Assembly (NCBI GenBank): GCA_023418915.1 | Contig: JAEZYU010000014.1 | Location: 12,811 to 76,810, forward strand | DNA length: 64,000 nucleotides | Direction of reading: 5' to 3' | Origin: Bacillota bacterium | GTDB taxonomy: Bacteria > Bacillota > Clostridia > Acetivibrionales > DTU013 | Shown: positions 8,546-17,662 of the stretch, piece by piece | How the letters are laid out: every line of letters begins with the position of its first letter | Numbering within the stretch: position 1 is the first letter of the stretch | Made by a program: the position numbers and the translations under genes | Notes under the pieces: generated by a model | Told to the model about the DNA's origin: nothing | The model's input: the letters and a program-made list of their open reading frames with translations, nothing else | The model's database searches: none

Positions 8546-9682
8546 TTATGGAACCTTGGTCAGCTCATTTATTCTGACCTTCGCATTTCTGGTATACCAG
8601 CTGACAGGATATCCGTCCACAAGCTCCTGGAACAAAGCTATCGCACTGCGCGAATCATGTTGTATCTGATGGCAGCGTCCCATGTAATACAATGCAGCAT
8701 CCATTTTGCTATAAGATGGGTCATATATCCGCACTTTTTCAAAGCTCTTGAGAGAATCCTGATATTTTTTGGTGTTATACAGCCTATAGCCGTTGTCGTA
8801 TGCAGATTTTGCCGCCAGCGGCATGACCTTTTCATACAATGTGTTGAACTTCTCTTTTTCAGCGTCTCTGAATTCGATAGTCTTCATTAACATGAGCATA
8901 TCTGCTGCGCCTTCATATTCCTTATTACCAACCATCGATTCCACTTCGTAAAGCCTTATTGTCGCTTTATAATAATCAGTCTGTCGGACCGCAGCTTCCC
9001 TGTCCTTTTGTGCTGTTTCATACTTGCTTTCAAGCACTGCATACTGTTTATCGAACTCTGCTTTTGCTTCATCGACAGCAGCATCTATCTCTTCTTGCTT
9101 AGGAGGCAACTGAACAGGCTCCGGCTCGGGCATCGACCACCATATCGCTGCAGACACCAGCAATCCTGCCGCAAGACCAGCTCCGGCCAGTAAAACACTG
9201 AACAGTATGCGTTTGTTCTTTTGGATGACCACTTTTTCCGGTTTCTCAGGCTTTTTCTTCCTGATCCTCTTCAAAGGCTCACCGTGCTGTGGTTCCTGCA
9301 GCAGCTTTGCTGACAGTCTGGACTTTTGCACGGGAGGTAGCGGTTCTCCAATACCTGAGCGCTGCATGAACTTCATTGCATAAACACTGTTGGATTCTGA
9401 CTTTATGACTCTGCCGAAGGCCTCCGCAGCCTTCTCCTTTTCATTTATATAACTGTAGCATACCCCTAAAAGGTTCAGAGCCTCGTTGAAATGAGGATTC
9501 ATCGAAACAGCCTTTTTGAGTTCTATGATCGCAATATCTTCGCTGCCGGTTTTGAGGCTTTCGATGGCTTTATTGTAAAGGAAAATCGAATTTCGCACAC
9601 TATCGGGGATCTTCTCATCCCCCTTAACGATTTCATCCAGATTGATAACCTTGAAGTAGCTCAATTCCGCCCTAATATCCAT
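8546..9682 (-). CDS. TPR-repeat protein with a central membrane helix
   Basis: 378 residues; ATG at 9682 after GGGTGAGG. Residues about 31-97 form TPR repeats (AIESLKTGSEDIAIIELKKA, then NEALNLLGVCYSYINEKEKA). A basic stretch (RIRKKKPEKPEK) precedes one transmembrane helix at about 159-183. The outside part has a coiled coil (about 200-240, rich in E/K/A) and a C-terminal tetratricopeptide region ending SRSAIALFQELVDGYPVSW, like outer tol-pal/BamD-type repeats. By position it is bitopic with a cytoplasmic TPR domain and an extracellular TPR domain. It is the last gene of a secA-folC-TPR run. Partner and exact role are unknown; a scaffold in envelope assembly is only a guess. Confidence 0.7.
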   Translation of the reverse strand: MDIRAELSYFKVINLDEIVKGDEKIPDSVRNSIFLYNKAIESLKTGSEDIAIIELKKAVSMNPHFNEALNLLGVCYSYINEKEKAAEAFGRVIKSESNSVYAMKFMQRSGIGEPLPPVQKSRLSAKLLQEPQHGEPLKRIRKKKPEKPEKVVIQKNKRILFSVLLAGAGLAAGLLVSAAIWWSMPEPEPVQLPPKQEEIDAAVDEAKAEFDKQYAVLESKYETAQKDREAAVRQTDYYKATIRLYEVESMVGNKEYEGAADMLMLMKTIEFRDAEKEKFNTLYEKVMPLAAKSAYDNGYRLYNTKKYQDSLKSFEKVRIYDPSYSKMDAALYYMGRCHQIQHDSRSAIALFQELVDGYPVSWYTRNAKVRINELTKVP

Positions 9683-9756
9683 CCAACCTCACCCCCAGAT
9701 TTTTAAACCGGACATATACAATATCTCATATCTACTGTACGATCTCGTAATACCTG

Positions 9757-11034
9757 TTACAGCCCAAACATATTCCGTATTGCACCCATGTAGTAAAGCG
9801 AGCCAAATGCGCAAATAACATCATCCTGTGACGCTTCATCCATACTTGTCCTAATTGCCCCTTCAATTGTATCACTTATGCTTACGTCATTACAATACCT
9901 GCTTGCATATTCGGCGAGCTCCAACGCCGGAAGCGCCCTGTTTGTAAGCGTTGTCACCGCTATCAGTTTTTTGCAGCCAGGCAGTACGGTTGTCATCATA
10001 GTCCTATAATCCTTGTCGGCAGCCACACCCATTATGAATGTCAACTGCTTGTGAGGAAAATACTCATCCAGTGTCTTCTTCAAAACTGCTGCCGCTTCCG
10101 GGTTGTGGGCTCCGTCTATGATTAGCACGGGCTTTTTCGAAAGCACTTCCAGCCTTCCCGGCCATCTGGTGCTCTCCAGGCCTCTTTTGATATCCCAGTC
10201 GGTCACTATAAAGCCCTTTTCACCCAGCTTCAGTGCTGCATCCACTGCAACTGCTGCATTGTGTGTCTGGTGCTTTCCAAGCAGGCCTATTCTCAGTCTG
10301 CTGAACGTGCTGTAGCTGAACACCTGTCCGTCAATACCAAACTCATGCAGCACTATACTGGAAAAATCAATCTTATGAAGCCTTGCGCCCCTCTGTTCAC
10401 ATACCCTTTCAAAGACTTGCTCCGCTTCACTGCTCTGGCTGTATACCAGAACATCTCCTCCCGGCTTGATTATACCGGCTTTTTCAAAAGCAATCTCAGT
10501 GAGTGTCTTTCCAAGTCTCTCGGTATGGTCGAGACTGATTGTCATTATGACTGCCAAATCGGGCACTTCAATTATGTTGGTGGAATCAAACCTGCCCCCA
10601 AGGCCTGTTTCCAGCACCACTATATCGCATTTCATCCTGCAAAAGTATTCGAAAGCAATAGCTGTGATTATCTCAAACTCAGTGGGATGGTTTTCGCCCG
10701 CCGCCAACATTCTGTCCACACTGCTCTTAACAAAGGACGTTATATCAACCAACTCTTCCTTGGGTATCTCTTCGCTGCCGATTCGAATCCTCTCAGTGAA
10801 TCTCTGGATGTACGGCGAAGTATATATACCTGTCCTGTATCCGGCTTCCGACAAAATGCTGCCAATGAATGCAGACGTAGAGCCTTTACCGTTTGTTCCT
10901 GCAATATGGACAAAATGAAGTTTTTTTTGCGGATCGCCCATCAATGCCAGCAACATTCTGATATTGTGCAGCCCCGATTTTTTTCCGAATTTATTCGTGC
11001 CGTGTATATATGCCAAAGCTTCATCATAAGTCAT
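9757..11034 (-). CDS. folC: Bifunctional folylpolyglutamate synthase / dihydrofolate synthase
   Basis: 425 residues. Three possible starts exist: TTG 11055, ATG 11040 and ATG 11034. I prefer 11034 because AGGG is 8 nt upstream and MTYDEALAYIHG is the normal FolC opening. The Mur-ligase-type P-loop is HIAGTNGKGSTSAFIGSIL; VVLETGLGGRFDSTN and VLIIDGAHNPEAA are further family motifs. The enzyme adds glutamate to dihydropteroate and to folates in an ATP-dependent reaction in the cytoplasm. It lies 52 nt after secA and 74 nt before the TPR gene on the same strand, with no terminator between, so the three probably form an operon. Confidence 0.95.
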   Translation of the reverse strand: MTYDEALAYIHGTNKFGKKSGLHNIRMLLALMGDPQKKLHFVHIAGTNGKGSTSAFIGSILSEAGYRTGIYTSPYIQRFTERIRIGSEEIPKEELVDITSFVKSSVDRMLAAGENHPTEFEIITAIAFEYFCRMKCDIVVLETGLGGRFDSTNIIEVPDLAVIMTISLDHTERLGKTLTEIAFEKAGIIKPGGDVLVYSQSSEAEQVFERVCEQRGARLHKIDFSSIVLHEFGIDGQVFSYSTFSRLRIGLLGKHQTHNAAVAVDAALKLGEKGFIVTDWDIKRGLESTRWPGRLEVLSKKPVLIIDGAHNPEAAAVLKKTLDEYFPHKQLTFIMGVAADKDYRTMMTTVLPGCKKLIAVTTLTNRALPALELAEYASRYCNDVSISDTIEGAIRTSMDEASQDDVICAFGSLYYMGAIRNMFGL

Positions 11035-11086
11035 ACGCATTACCCTATTCTTCAATTAACACATGTCGATGAATTACCGACTGTTT

Positions 11087-13834
11087 TCAGGTCTCATTTG
11101 CTCCGCAGCATTTCTTGTACTTTTTCCCGCTGCCACAGGGGCAGGGATCATTCCTGCCGACTTTCTCGCTGCTGCGGGCAACAGGCTTGCGCGGACCGCT
11201 GTCCCCGTGGCTGGCGGTGACCGGTTCGGCGACCTTTTCTCGTTTGGGAGCCCCCTGTTCGCGGTTGATACGCATACGCAGTATCATTTTCACAGAATCC
11301 TGCTGGATGTTGCGGATCATCTCCTCGAACATCTCAAAGCCTTCAAATTTGTATTCAACAACAGGGTCACGCTGCCCGTACGCTCTCATGCCTACTCCAT
11401 AACGCAGCTGATCCATGGCATCGATATGATCCATCCATTTTTCATCAACCGAACGAAGCAGCACGATCCTCTCCAGTTCGCGCATCGTCTCCGAGCCGCT
11501 TTCCGCCTCCTTGGCTTCATAGGCTTTGGTCAACCCGTCCAGCAGCGTTTCACGCAGATCCTCCTTGGTATAGCTCTCCATATCCTCCCTGGATATATCC
11601 AGAACATCGATCGACGGCAAAAAGCCTTGTGCCTGCGCCTTTAACCCTTCCCAGTCCCACATGTCGGGATGAGGACTTTCACCGCAGAAGGATGAAACCA
11701 GAGAATCCGCAGTGCCTTCTATCATCCTCATGAACGATTCCTTCAGGTTCTCGCCGTTCAGTACTTGCTTCCTCTGTGCATATATGACTTCCCTCTGTTT
11801 GTTCATAACGTCGTCATACTGGAGAACTCGTTTCCTTATATCAAAGTTCTTTCCCTCTACTCTTCTCTGAGCGTTTTCTATTGCATTGGACAGCATCCTG
11901 TGCTCGATGGGCTGATCATCTTCAAGCCCCAGCGTATTCACTATGGCAGTGAGCCTGTCTGAGCCAAACAGCCTCATCAGGTCATCCCCCAGCGAAATAT
12001 AGAAGCGTGATGAGCCCGGGTCGCCCTGACGACCTGAACGGCCGCGCAGCTGGTTGTCTATACGTCTGGATTCATGCCGCTCCGTTCCTATGATATGGAG
12101 TCCGCCGGCTTCCAGCACCTTTTTCTTTTCAACGCTGATTTCCTTTTTGAATTCATCATACAGCTCCTTGTAGGCAGCTCTGATATTTATTATGTCTTCA
12201 TTGTCCGTATCATTGAAGCTGGTGGATTCACTGATCAGCTCTTCCGGGTATCCCTGCTTTCTCAGCTCCTGCTTTGCCATGAATTCAGCGTTGCCTCCAA
12301 GCATGATATCGGTACCGCGGCCTGCCATGTTCGTTGCAATCGTCACAGCACCAAACTTTCCGGCCTGTGCTATGATTTCCGCTTCTTTCTCATGAAATTT
12401 GGCGTTGAGTACCTGATGCGGTATCCCTCTCTTTTTCAGCATGATGCTCAGCAGTTCCGATTTTTCGATGGATATGGTTCCTATCAGTACCGGCTGGCCT
12501 TTTTTATGCAGTTCGGCGATTTCATTGATAACTGCATTGAACTTGCCCACTTCATTTTTATAAACACAGTCCGGATGGTCGGCCCTTATCATCGGCATGT
12601 TTGTCGGTATCTCTATGACATCCAGCTTATATATGGTCTGAAACTCCTGCTCCTCGGTAAGAGCGGTACCTGTCATACCCGCAAGCTTTTTATACATCCT
12701 GAAGTAATTCTGGAATGTGATGGTCGCCAGGGTTTTGCTTTCCCTTTCGACCTTGACATCTTCCTTAGCCTCAATAGCCTGATGCAAGCCGTCGCTGTAT
12801 CTTCTGCCGAACATCATACGACCGGTGAATTCATCGACTATTATGACCTCTCCGTCTTTGACGACATATTCTCTGTCACGCTTCATGAGGCCGTGAGCTT
12901 TTATTGCCTGGTTTATATGATGGGACAGTGTCATGTTATCGGGATCTGCCAGGTTTTCCACGCCAAAGAATTGCTCTGCTTTTGTTACGCCCCTCGCTGT
13001 AAGCGCTGCCGAATGCGCTTTCTCATCTACGATATAATCGGCATCCACATCGTCATCATGCTGCTTGTCGTCAGTTTCCGTAAACACCTTTGCTTTGAGT
13101 CTTGATGCAAATGTATTTGCTTTCTTGTAAAGATCAGTGGATTTGTCGCCTGCTCCGGATATAATAAGCGGAGTTCTGGCTTCGTCTACCAGTATGCTGT
13201 CCACTTCGTCGACTATGGCATAGTGCAGTTCCCTCTGCACCATATCGGTTTTATAAATTACCATGTTGTCCCTTAGGTAATCGAACCCGAATTCATTGTT
13301 CGTTCCATAGGTGATATCACAGCCATATGCTTTCCTTCTTTGTGCATTGTCAAGGCCGTGAACGATCAGTCCGACACTCAGCCCGAGGAAGTTGTATATC
13401 TTGCCCATCCATTCGCTGTCACGCCTTGCCAGATAATCATTTACCGTTACAACATGGACCCCTTTTCCTTCAATAGCATTCAAATAAACAGGCAGTGTTG
13501 CCACCAGCGTTTTTCCTTCACCTGTCTTCATCTCGGATATCCTTCCCTGGTGAAGTACGATGCCTCCTATGAGCTGCACGCGGAAATGCCTCATGCCCAG
13601 AACCCTGACAGAAGCCTCCCTTACCACTGCAAACGCTTCCGGAAGCAGGTCATCCAGTGATTCACCCTCCTCCAGACGCTTTCTGAACTCCACAGTCCTG
13701 CCTTTTAGCTGCGTATCGGATAAAGCCTGCATTTCAGGCTCCAATTCTTCTATGCGATCCACTAAGGGCATTATTCTCTTCAATTCTCTTTCGCTGTATG
13801 TCCCAATTATTTTTTCCATCATACTTTTAAACAT
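11087..13834 (-). CDS. secA: Preprotein translocase ATPase SecA
   Basis: 915 residues from the ATG at 13834; an upstream ATG at 13846 overlaps the GGAGG that serves the chosen start. SecA drives Sec-dependent export through SecYEG. Visible: Walker A MKTGEGKTLVATLP, Walker B region DEVDSILVDEARTPLIIS, preprotein cross-linking domain, second helicase half with ATNMAGRGTDIMLGG and GRSGRQGDPG, and the C-terminal zinc-binding SEC-C motif CPCGSGKKYKKCCG that binds phospholipid or SecB-like partners. Length is slightly above the usual 840-900 because the linker before SEC-C and the PPXD region (EFTETDDKQHDDDVDAD type) are long. First gene of the secA-folC-TPR run. Confidence 0.98.
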   Translation of the reverse strand: MFKSMMEKIIGTYSERELKRIMPLVDRIEELEPEMQALSDTQLKGRTVEFRKRLEEGESLDDLLPEAFAVVREASVRVLGMRHFRVQLIGGIVLHQGRISEMKTGEGKTLVATLPVYLNAIEGKGVHVVTVNDYLARRDSEWMGKIYNFLGLSVGLIVHGLDNAQRRKAYGCDITYGTNNEFGFDYLRDNMVIYKTDMVQRELHYAIVDEVDSILVDEARTPLIISGAGDKSTDLYKKANTFASRLKAKVFTETDDKQHDDDVDADYIVDEKAHSAALTARGVTKAEQFFGVENLADPDNMTLSHHINQAIKAHGLMKRDREYVVKDGEVIIVDEFTGRMMFGRRYSDGLHQAIEAKEDVKVERESKTLATITFQNYFRMYKKLAGMTGTALTEEQEFQTIYKLDVIEIPTNMPMIRADHPDCVYKNEVGKFNAVINEIAELHKKGQPVLIGTISIEKSELLSIMLKKRGIPHQVLNAKFHEKEAEIIAQAGKFGAVTIATNMAGRGTDIMLGGNAEFMAKQELRKQGYPEELISESTSFNDTDNEDIINIRAAYKELYDEFKKEISVEKKKVLEAGGLHIIGTERHESRRIDNQLRGRSGRQGDPGSSRFYISLGDDLMRLFGSDRLTAIVNTLGLEDDQPIEHRMLSNAIENAQRRVEGKNFDIRKRVLQYDDVMNKQREVIYAQRKQVLNGENLKESFMRMIEGTADSLVSSFCGESPHPDMWDWEGLKAQAQGFLPSIDVLDISREDMESYTKEDLRETLLDGLTKAYEAKEAESGSETMRELERIVLLRSVDEKWMDHIDAMDQLRYGVGMRAYGQRDPVVEYKFEGFEMFEEMIRNIQQDSVKMILRMRINREQGAPKREKVAEPVTASHGDSGPRKPVARSSEKVGRNDPCPCGSGKKYKKCCGANET

Positions 13835-14090
13835 ATAAACCTCCATATCTAATGTACGGCTGCATATGTGCAGCTGCGACAGTGTACGTTTGTTATCATT
13901 TTTAATACTGTGATCTATTCTTGTTGAAAGATGTCTTGCTATTTTAGCGCAGATACTTTATGCTGCAACGGCAGAGACCTTGGTATCCCCGGCATCCTTT
14001 CCTGCCCTGGCAAACCGCCTTATTTCACAACATACCATATAGTCTCCTGAACGGATATTATTTAATCTGCCCAAATAAGGTGAGTATTCT
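13835..14090. other. Region upstream of secA
   Basis: 256 nt with the secA leader. A small palindromic stem (gctgca/tgcagc) lies at 13860-13875. A 76-codon frame at 13958-14188 has no ribosome site or recognisable product and is not supported. No clear promoter found. Confidence 0.4.
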
Positions 14091-14492
14091 CTAATATGGA
14101 GGGGACAGGCCCGATGTACGGCAGAACTCTCCTGTACACATCTGAGCCTGTATATAATGCTCGCTGGAACCGCATTGCCGGAGATCATCGCATACAGGCG
14201 CAGACCCTGTCAGCGCTGCAAGGTCATTGAGTTCGTTTTCCAATGACAACAAACTTTTTCTGATTACCCCGCAGCCTTTTCTATGTGTTCCAAATGAGTA
14301 ATTTCTTCTAATATAACGATCTCCGGCAGAAGATGATCCTGATGATCTTTCTGCGCATGCCGAAGCAGCCGCACCTATAATGTTCGGCAGTGTATCGGGA
14401 GTAATATTCAGATTGCTGACGATCTGAAACCCGGCACCCTTTGTTGTGAGTGCCGACAATATCAAAAAGCCTATGAAAAGACTTCTGATCAA
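14091..14492 (-). CDS. Candidate secreted protein overlapping the yerC stop (133 aa)
   Basis: A frame opening with TTG at 14492 that shares TTGA with the yerC stop codon, an arrangement typical of translational coupling, with AAGG-rich sequence upstream. The product begins IRSLFIGFLILSALTTKG, which looks like a short signal peptide, followed by a polar region with several cysteines. No domain is recognised. It could equally be chance open sequence after yerC; codon use in the second half is not clearly coding. I list it because of its start context only. Confidence 0.3.
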   Translation of the reverse strand: MIRSLFIGFLILSALTTKGAGFQIVSNLNITPDTLPNIIGAAASACAERSSGSSSAGDRYIRRNYSFGTHRKGCGVIRKSLLSLENELNDLAALTGSAPVCDDLRQCGSSEHYIQAQMCTGEFCRTSGLSPPY

Positions 14493-14791
14493 GCCTTATC
14501 TTCCTTTCCGCCAAGTCTGTCCAGCACCGTCCTATAGCCATCAGAACCATAATTCAGACATCGGTTCACTCTGCTGATGGTAGCTGTGCTGGCTCCCGTT
14601 TTTTCCGAGATATCCATATAAGTATAACCTGCTTCCAGCATTTTTGCTACTTCCAGTCTCTGGGCCATGGCCTTTATTTCCGATACTGTGCATATGTCTT
14701 CAAAAAAATTATAGCATTCTTCAGTGCTTTTCAAAAGCAATATCGCCTCAAAAAGTCCGTCAGTCCATTGATCCTGTATTTTAGAATTCAT
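14489..14791 (-). CDS. YerC/TrpR-family DNA-binding regulator
   Basis: 100 residues from the ATG at 14791, preferred over 14821 because AGGAG lies about 10 nt upstream and the family usually starts near MNSKIQ. The TrpR-like fold is marked by CTVSEIKAMAQRLEVAKML followed by a helix-turn-helix, GYTYMDISEKTGASTATISR, and VNRCLNYGSDGY, all characteristic of the YerC/YecD group. These small dimeric repressors are common in Firmicutes; their effector is generally not known and they do not normally control trp genes. It is read away from the acetyltransferase gene at 14984, and the 190-nt space between them may hold its operator. Confidence 0.88.
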   Translation of the reverse strand: MNSKIQDQWTDGLFEAILLLKSTEECYNFFEDICTVSEIKAMAQRLEVAKMLEAGYTYMDISEKTGASTATISRVNRCLNYGSDGYRTVLDRLGGKEDKA

Positions 14792-14983
14792 AGATCCACA
14801 TCTCCTGATCAACATACTCACTTTAATACTGTAAACTATTAAATCACATCTGATATTAACATACCAGCTTTTTTACACATAGTCAATATGATATAATAAT
14901 TGAAGCGTTTCTCACATGCAGAGTGCAGAAGCGACCGGCTACATTGAATGACGTTACTCTCAAAATGCTCTGGAGGTATTTTT

Positions 14984-16111
14984 ATGAAACCAGTAGTTAA
15001 GCCGGTTGCCACACCGGCTGAGTTAAAGCAGTTCATCAAGCTTCCCTGGAAAATCTATAAAGGTGACAAGTGCTGGGTACCGCCTCTTATCAGTGATATT
15101 AAGGCATCCCTTGACCCGGTCAGAAATCCGGCTCTCAATAAGATAATACATGCCCTTTTTCTTGCAACCCGGGACGGCAATCCGGTGGGAAGGATTTATG
15201 CAGGGATAGATACAAACCTCAATCAGAAAAAGAACATGAACATGGCATTTTTCTCAATGTTCGAATGCATAAATGATTACGAAACAGCCGAAACATTGCT
15301 TGATACTGCGGCAGCGTGGGCCAGGGAAAACGGAGCCGATTTTATATGCGGACCATGTGCCGTCACAGGCACTGACGGTGATGAAAACAAGGGACTGCTT
15401 ATAGACTGTTTCGACAGGCCTGCGGCACTGATGAATTCATACAATCCATCGTATTATGTCGATCATCTGGAGCGTTACGGATTCACCAAGGATTATGACG
15501 TGTTCGCCTATTATATGGATCATGACACGTCCTTCAAAAAGGATCCTACCAAAGTGATTGAATATGCTCAAAAGCGGTATGGATTCAGAGTCGATACGCT
15601 GGATGTGAAAAGCCTCGAGAACGAGATCAAAGCCTTAAAGCATATAATGGATAAGGCAATGCCGGCTGAGTGGCCCGATCTTGTACCGCCGTCACTTGAC
15701 GAGGTAAGGGATTTGGCAAAAAGGCTCGTGCCTCTGGCTGATCCCGAACTGATCCCGATCGCTCGCTGCGGAGATGAAGCAATCGGATTTGGAATAGCAC
15801 TTCCTGATTACAATGAGGTGCTAAAGCATCTGAACGGCAGGATAACTCCTCTGGGTGCCGTCAAGTACCTGTGGTACAAACGGAAGATCAAGTTTGCAAG
15901 AGTGTTCGTCATGTTTGTGATCCCGGAATTCAGAAGCAAAGGCGTGTCCTTTGCCATCTATCATACGATATTCAAGAATGCGGCTAAAAAAGGTATTTGC
16001 TCCGGCGAGGCATCAACGATAGGCGAAACAAACCTACGCATGCGGGCGGACATAGAAGGTATGGGAGCCCGGCACTACAAAACCTACAGAATATACAGAA
16101 AGGAACTCTGA
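14984..16111 (+). CDS. GNAT-like acetyltransferase family protein
   Basis: 375 residues from the ATG at 14984, selected because TGGAGG lies 8 nt upstream; an ATG at 14948 has none. The family is recognisable by an N-terminal block (FIKLPWKIYKGDKCWVPP), a central GPCAVTGTDGDENKGLLI and a C-terminal GNAT-like fold (VFVMFVIPEFRSKGVS, then GEASTIGETNLRMRADIEGMGA). Homologous proteins of about 370-390 residues are widespread and annotated only as hypothetical or GNAT-like; substrate is unknown. It stands alone on the plus strand between yerC and the glycosyltransferase. Its stop codon lies inside the loop-side of a perfect terminator hairpin. Confidence 0.75.
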   Translation: MKPVVKPVATPAELKQFIKLPWKIYKGDKCWVPPLISDIKASLDPVRNPALNKIIHALFLATRDGNPVGRIYAGIDTNLNQKKNMNMAFFSMFECINDYETAETLLDTAAAWARENGADFICGPCAVTGTDGDENKGLLIDCFDRPAALMNSYNPSYYVDHLERYGFTKDYDVFAYYMDHDTSFKKDPTKVIEYAQKRYGFRVDTLDVKSLENEIKALKHIMDKAMPAEWPDLVPPSLDEVRDLAKRLVPLADPELIPIARCGDEAIGFGIALPDYNEVLKHLNGRITPLGAVKYLWYKRKIKFARVFVMFVIPEFRSKGVSFAIYHTIFKNAAKKGICSGEASTIGETNLRMRADIEGMGARHYKTYRIYRKEL

Positions 16112-16126
16112 TCAGAGTTCCTTTTT
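16100..16126 (+). terminator. Terminator overlapping the acetyltransferase stop codon
   Basis: Perfect inverted repeat AAGGAACTCTG / CAGAGTTCCTT followed by TTT. The TGA stop is at its centre, so coding sequence and terminator overlap. Confidence 0.85.
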
Positions 16127-16210
16127 ATTACACATCCTAGAACCAACTATCTGCACTAATACATCTGTCCAGTGAATTCTACATTTGCAAAAAACCGCTC
16201 TTGCTTGTGG

Positions 16211-17404
16211 TTAAACATTAATTTCATTTTCCTCGAACTCCTTAAGCTCTTCTTCCTCAACGGCTGCCTCAATATATCCGCCCTTTTTGACAGAGTACTT
16301 TATCCCCCTCCAGCTGACATACGGATTGCTGATGGAGAATATGAGGTAGAATGTGGCAAACAGGTCGAAGAACAACGGAGTTATCACGTCCGTGAGCATA
16401 ATTTTGTTTTTTGTCAACACTCTCATCACCATGCCCTGTATTACTCTCAGCGTCATGAAAACAAATGAGAGATATACCACAAATGGATCCGAGAAAATGA
16501 ATCCCAACAGGAATATGATCCAATACCAGAATATCATCAGTATGAAAGTGGGAAGCTCGACTGCGATATGCGCCTTTATCCCCACCCCTATCCTTCTTGC
16601 GTAATTGAATGACTTTTCCTTGCCAAGCCTATGCACATGGCATTCAATGAAGGGTCCGAGCACAAGCTTATAACCCATTTTATACAGCGTATTGCCAAGA
16701 TGGAGATCCTCGAGCAGAGAACCTCCGAAGGCTTCAAGCCCGCCGATGTCAACAAGCAGCTTTTTCCTCATTGCAAATGCAGCTCCGGTAGCACCAAGGT
16801 CCATACCCAGCTTGGTGAGGAATGCCCAAATAAAGTCTGTTTCGCTGTTTTGCGTAAATGTGAAGAACCTGGTCCAGAAATCGGTACCGCCGATATTCAC
16901 CTGACCGCAGGTCGTTATACCAACCTTTTCGTTCTTGAGAGGTCTTACCATTTTGAGTATAAAATCCTGCTTCACTCTGACATCGCTGTCACCAAAAAGA
17001 AGGATGTCATACTTCGCCAGCTTCATACCGTTGACCATATTGGAGCTTTTACCGTTCAACCCAGCCATGACAGGATTCACAATGATCTGGCAGTCGACTG
17101 TCGGATGGTCCCCTATCACTGATCTGACCACAGGTAACGCCGGGTCGTCCTGATCCTGAAAGCTGAATATATGCTGCACAGGCCCGGTATAATTCTGCCT
17201 GAACCAGGATTCAAGGTTCTTCTCCAATTCAAAATCAAGGTCCTTTATTGGATGTATAATAGAAACTCCCACATCTTCATCCTGCTCATCCGAAGGTATG
17301 ATCAGATTTGTCCAGTTCATATGTAATCTGAAAAATATCAGCTGAATACACCAGAACAGTATAAAGAAAGCTCCTACTGCGATACTTATATATAACAGCA
17401 GCAT
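16211..17404 (-). CDS. Membrane glycosyltransferase, GT2/GT21 (ceramide glucosyltransferase-like)
   Basis: 397 residues; ATG at 17404 after GGGGGAA. One N-terminal helix (residues 2-26), a cytoplasmic GT-A domain and two or three C-terminal helices (about 285-365). Motifs fit the HpnI/GT21 group: LLFGDSDVRV (DxD-like), GATGAAFAMRKKLL, GSLLEDLHLG as the catalytic acid region, and YARRIGVG in place of the QxxRW motif. GT21 members transfer a sugar to a lipid acceptor; in bacteria several make glycolipids. The acceptor here is unknown. It converges with the acetyltransferase gene and is divergent from the solute-binding protein gene. The tail is acidic (EEEELKEFEENE). Confidence 0.8.
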   Translation of the reverse strand: MLLLYISIAVGAFFILFWCIQLIFFRLHMNWTNLIIPSDEQDEDVGVSIIHPIKDLDFELEKNLESWFRQNYTGPVQHIFSFQDQDDPALPVVRSVIGDHPTVDCQIIVNPVMAGLNGKSSNMVNGMKLAKYDILLFGDSDVRVKQDFILKMVRPLKNEKVGITTCGQVNIGGTDFWTRFFTFTQNSETDFIWAFLTKLGMDLGATGAAFAMRKKLLVDIGGLEAFGGSLLEDLHLGNTLYKMGYKLVLGPFIECHVHRLGKEKSFNYARRIGVGIKAHIAVELPTFILMIFWYWIIFLLGFIFSDPFVVYLSFVFMTLRVIQGMVMRVLTKNKIMLTDVITPLFFDLFATFYLIFSISNPYVSWRGIKYSVKKGGYIEAAVEEEELKEFEENEINV

Positions 17405-17582
17405 GACTTTATTCCCCCATATTTATAGTATCTGACTGTATTGACAATCTCTGAAGTATAGTCTTTAAACATTATATAACTTATCCACCAATAATACAAA
17501 CAGTAATGTTCATAGTTAATTTACATATTATTCAAATTCCATGTCTTTCTTTATTTGGAATAGTAGTGTAATATTATGAAGC

Positions 17583-17643
17583 TGTCAGGTATCTGACACG
17601 ACACTTACTCGATAAATAAGTGTCTAAGTGTCGTGCCAGGCAC
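17583..17643. repeat. REP-like palindromic element before the solute-binding protein gene
   Basis: Two nested hairpins: TGTCAG-gtat-CTGACA, then GACACTTA...TAAGTGTC, ending in gtgccaggcacc. Elements built from GTGTCAGG and GTGCCTGGCAC are widespread dispersed repeats in clostridial and related genomes. It ends 19 nt before the start codon and just before the ribosome site, so it lies in the leader of the next gene. Confidence 0.6.
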
Positions 17644-17662
17644 CAAAGAAGGAGGAAGTAAT

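Noticed and set aside
13958..14188. 76-codon minus-strand frame upstream of secA
   Set aside because: No ribosome site, atypical composition and overlap with another, slightly better candidate.
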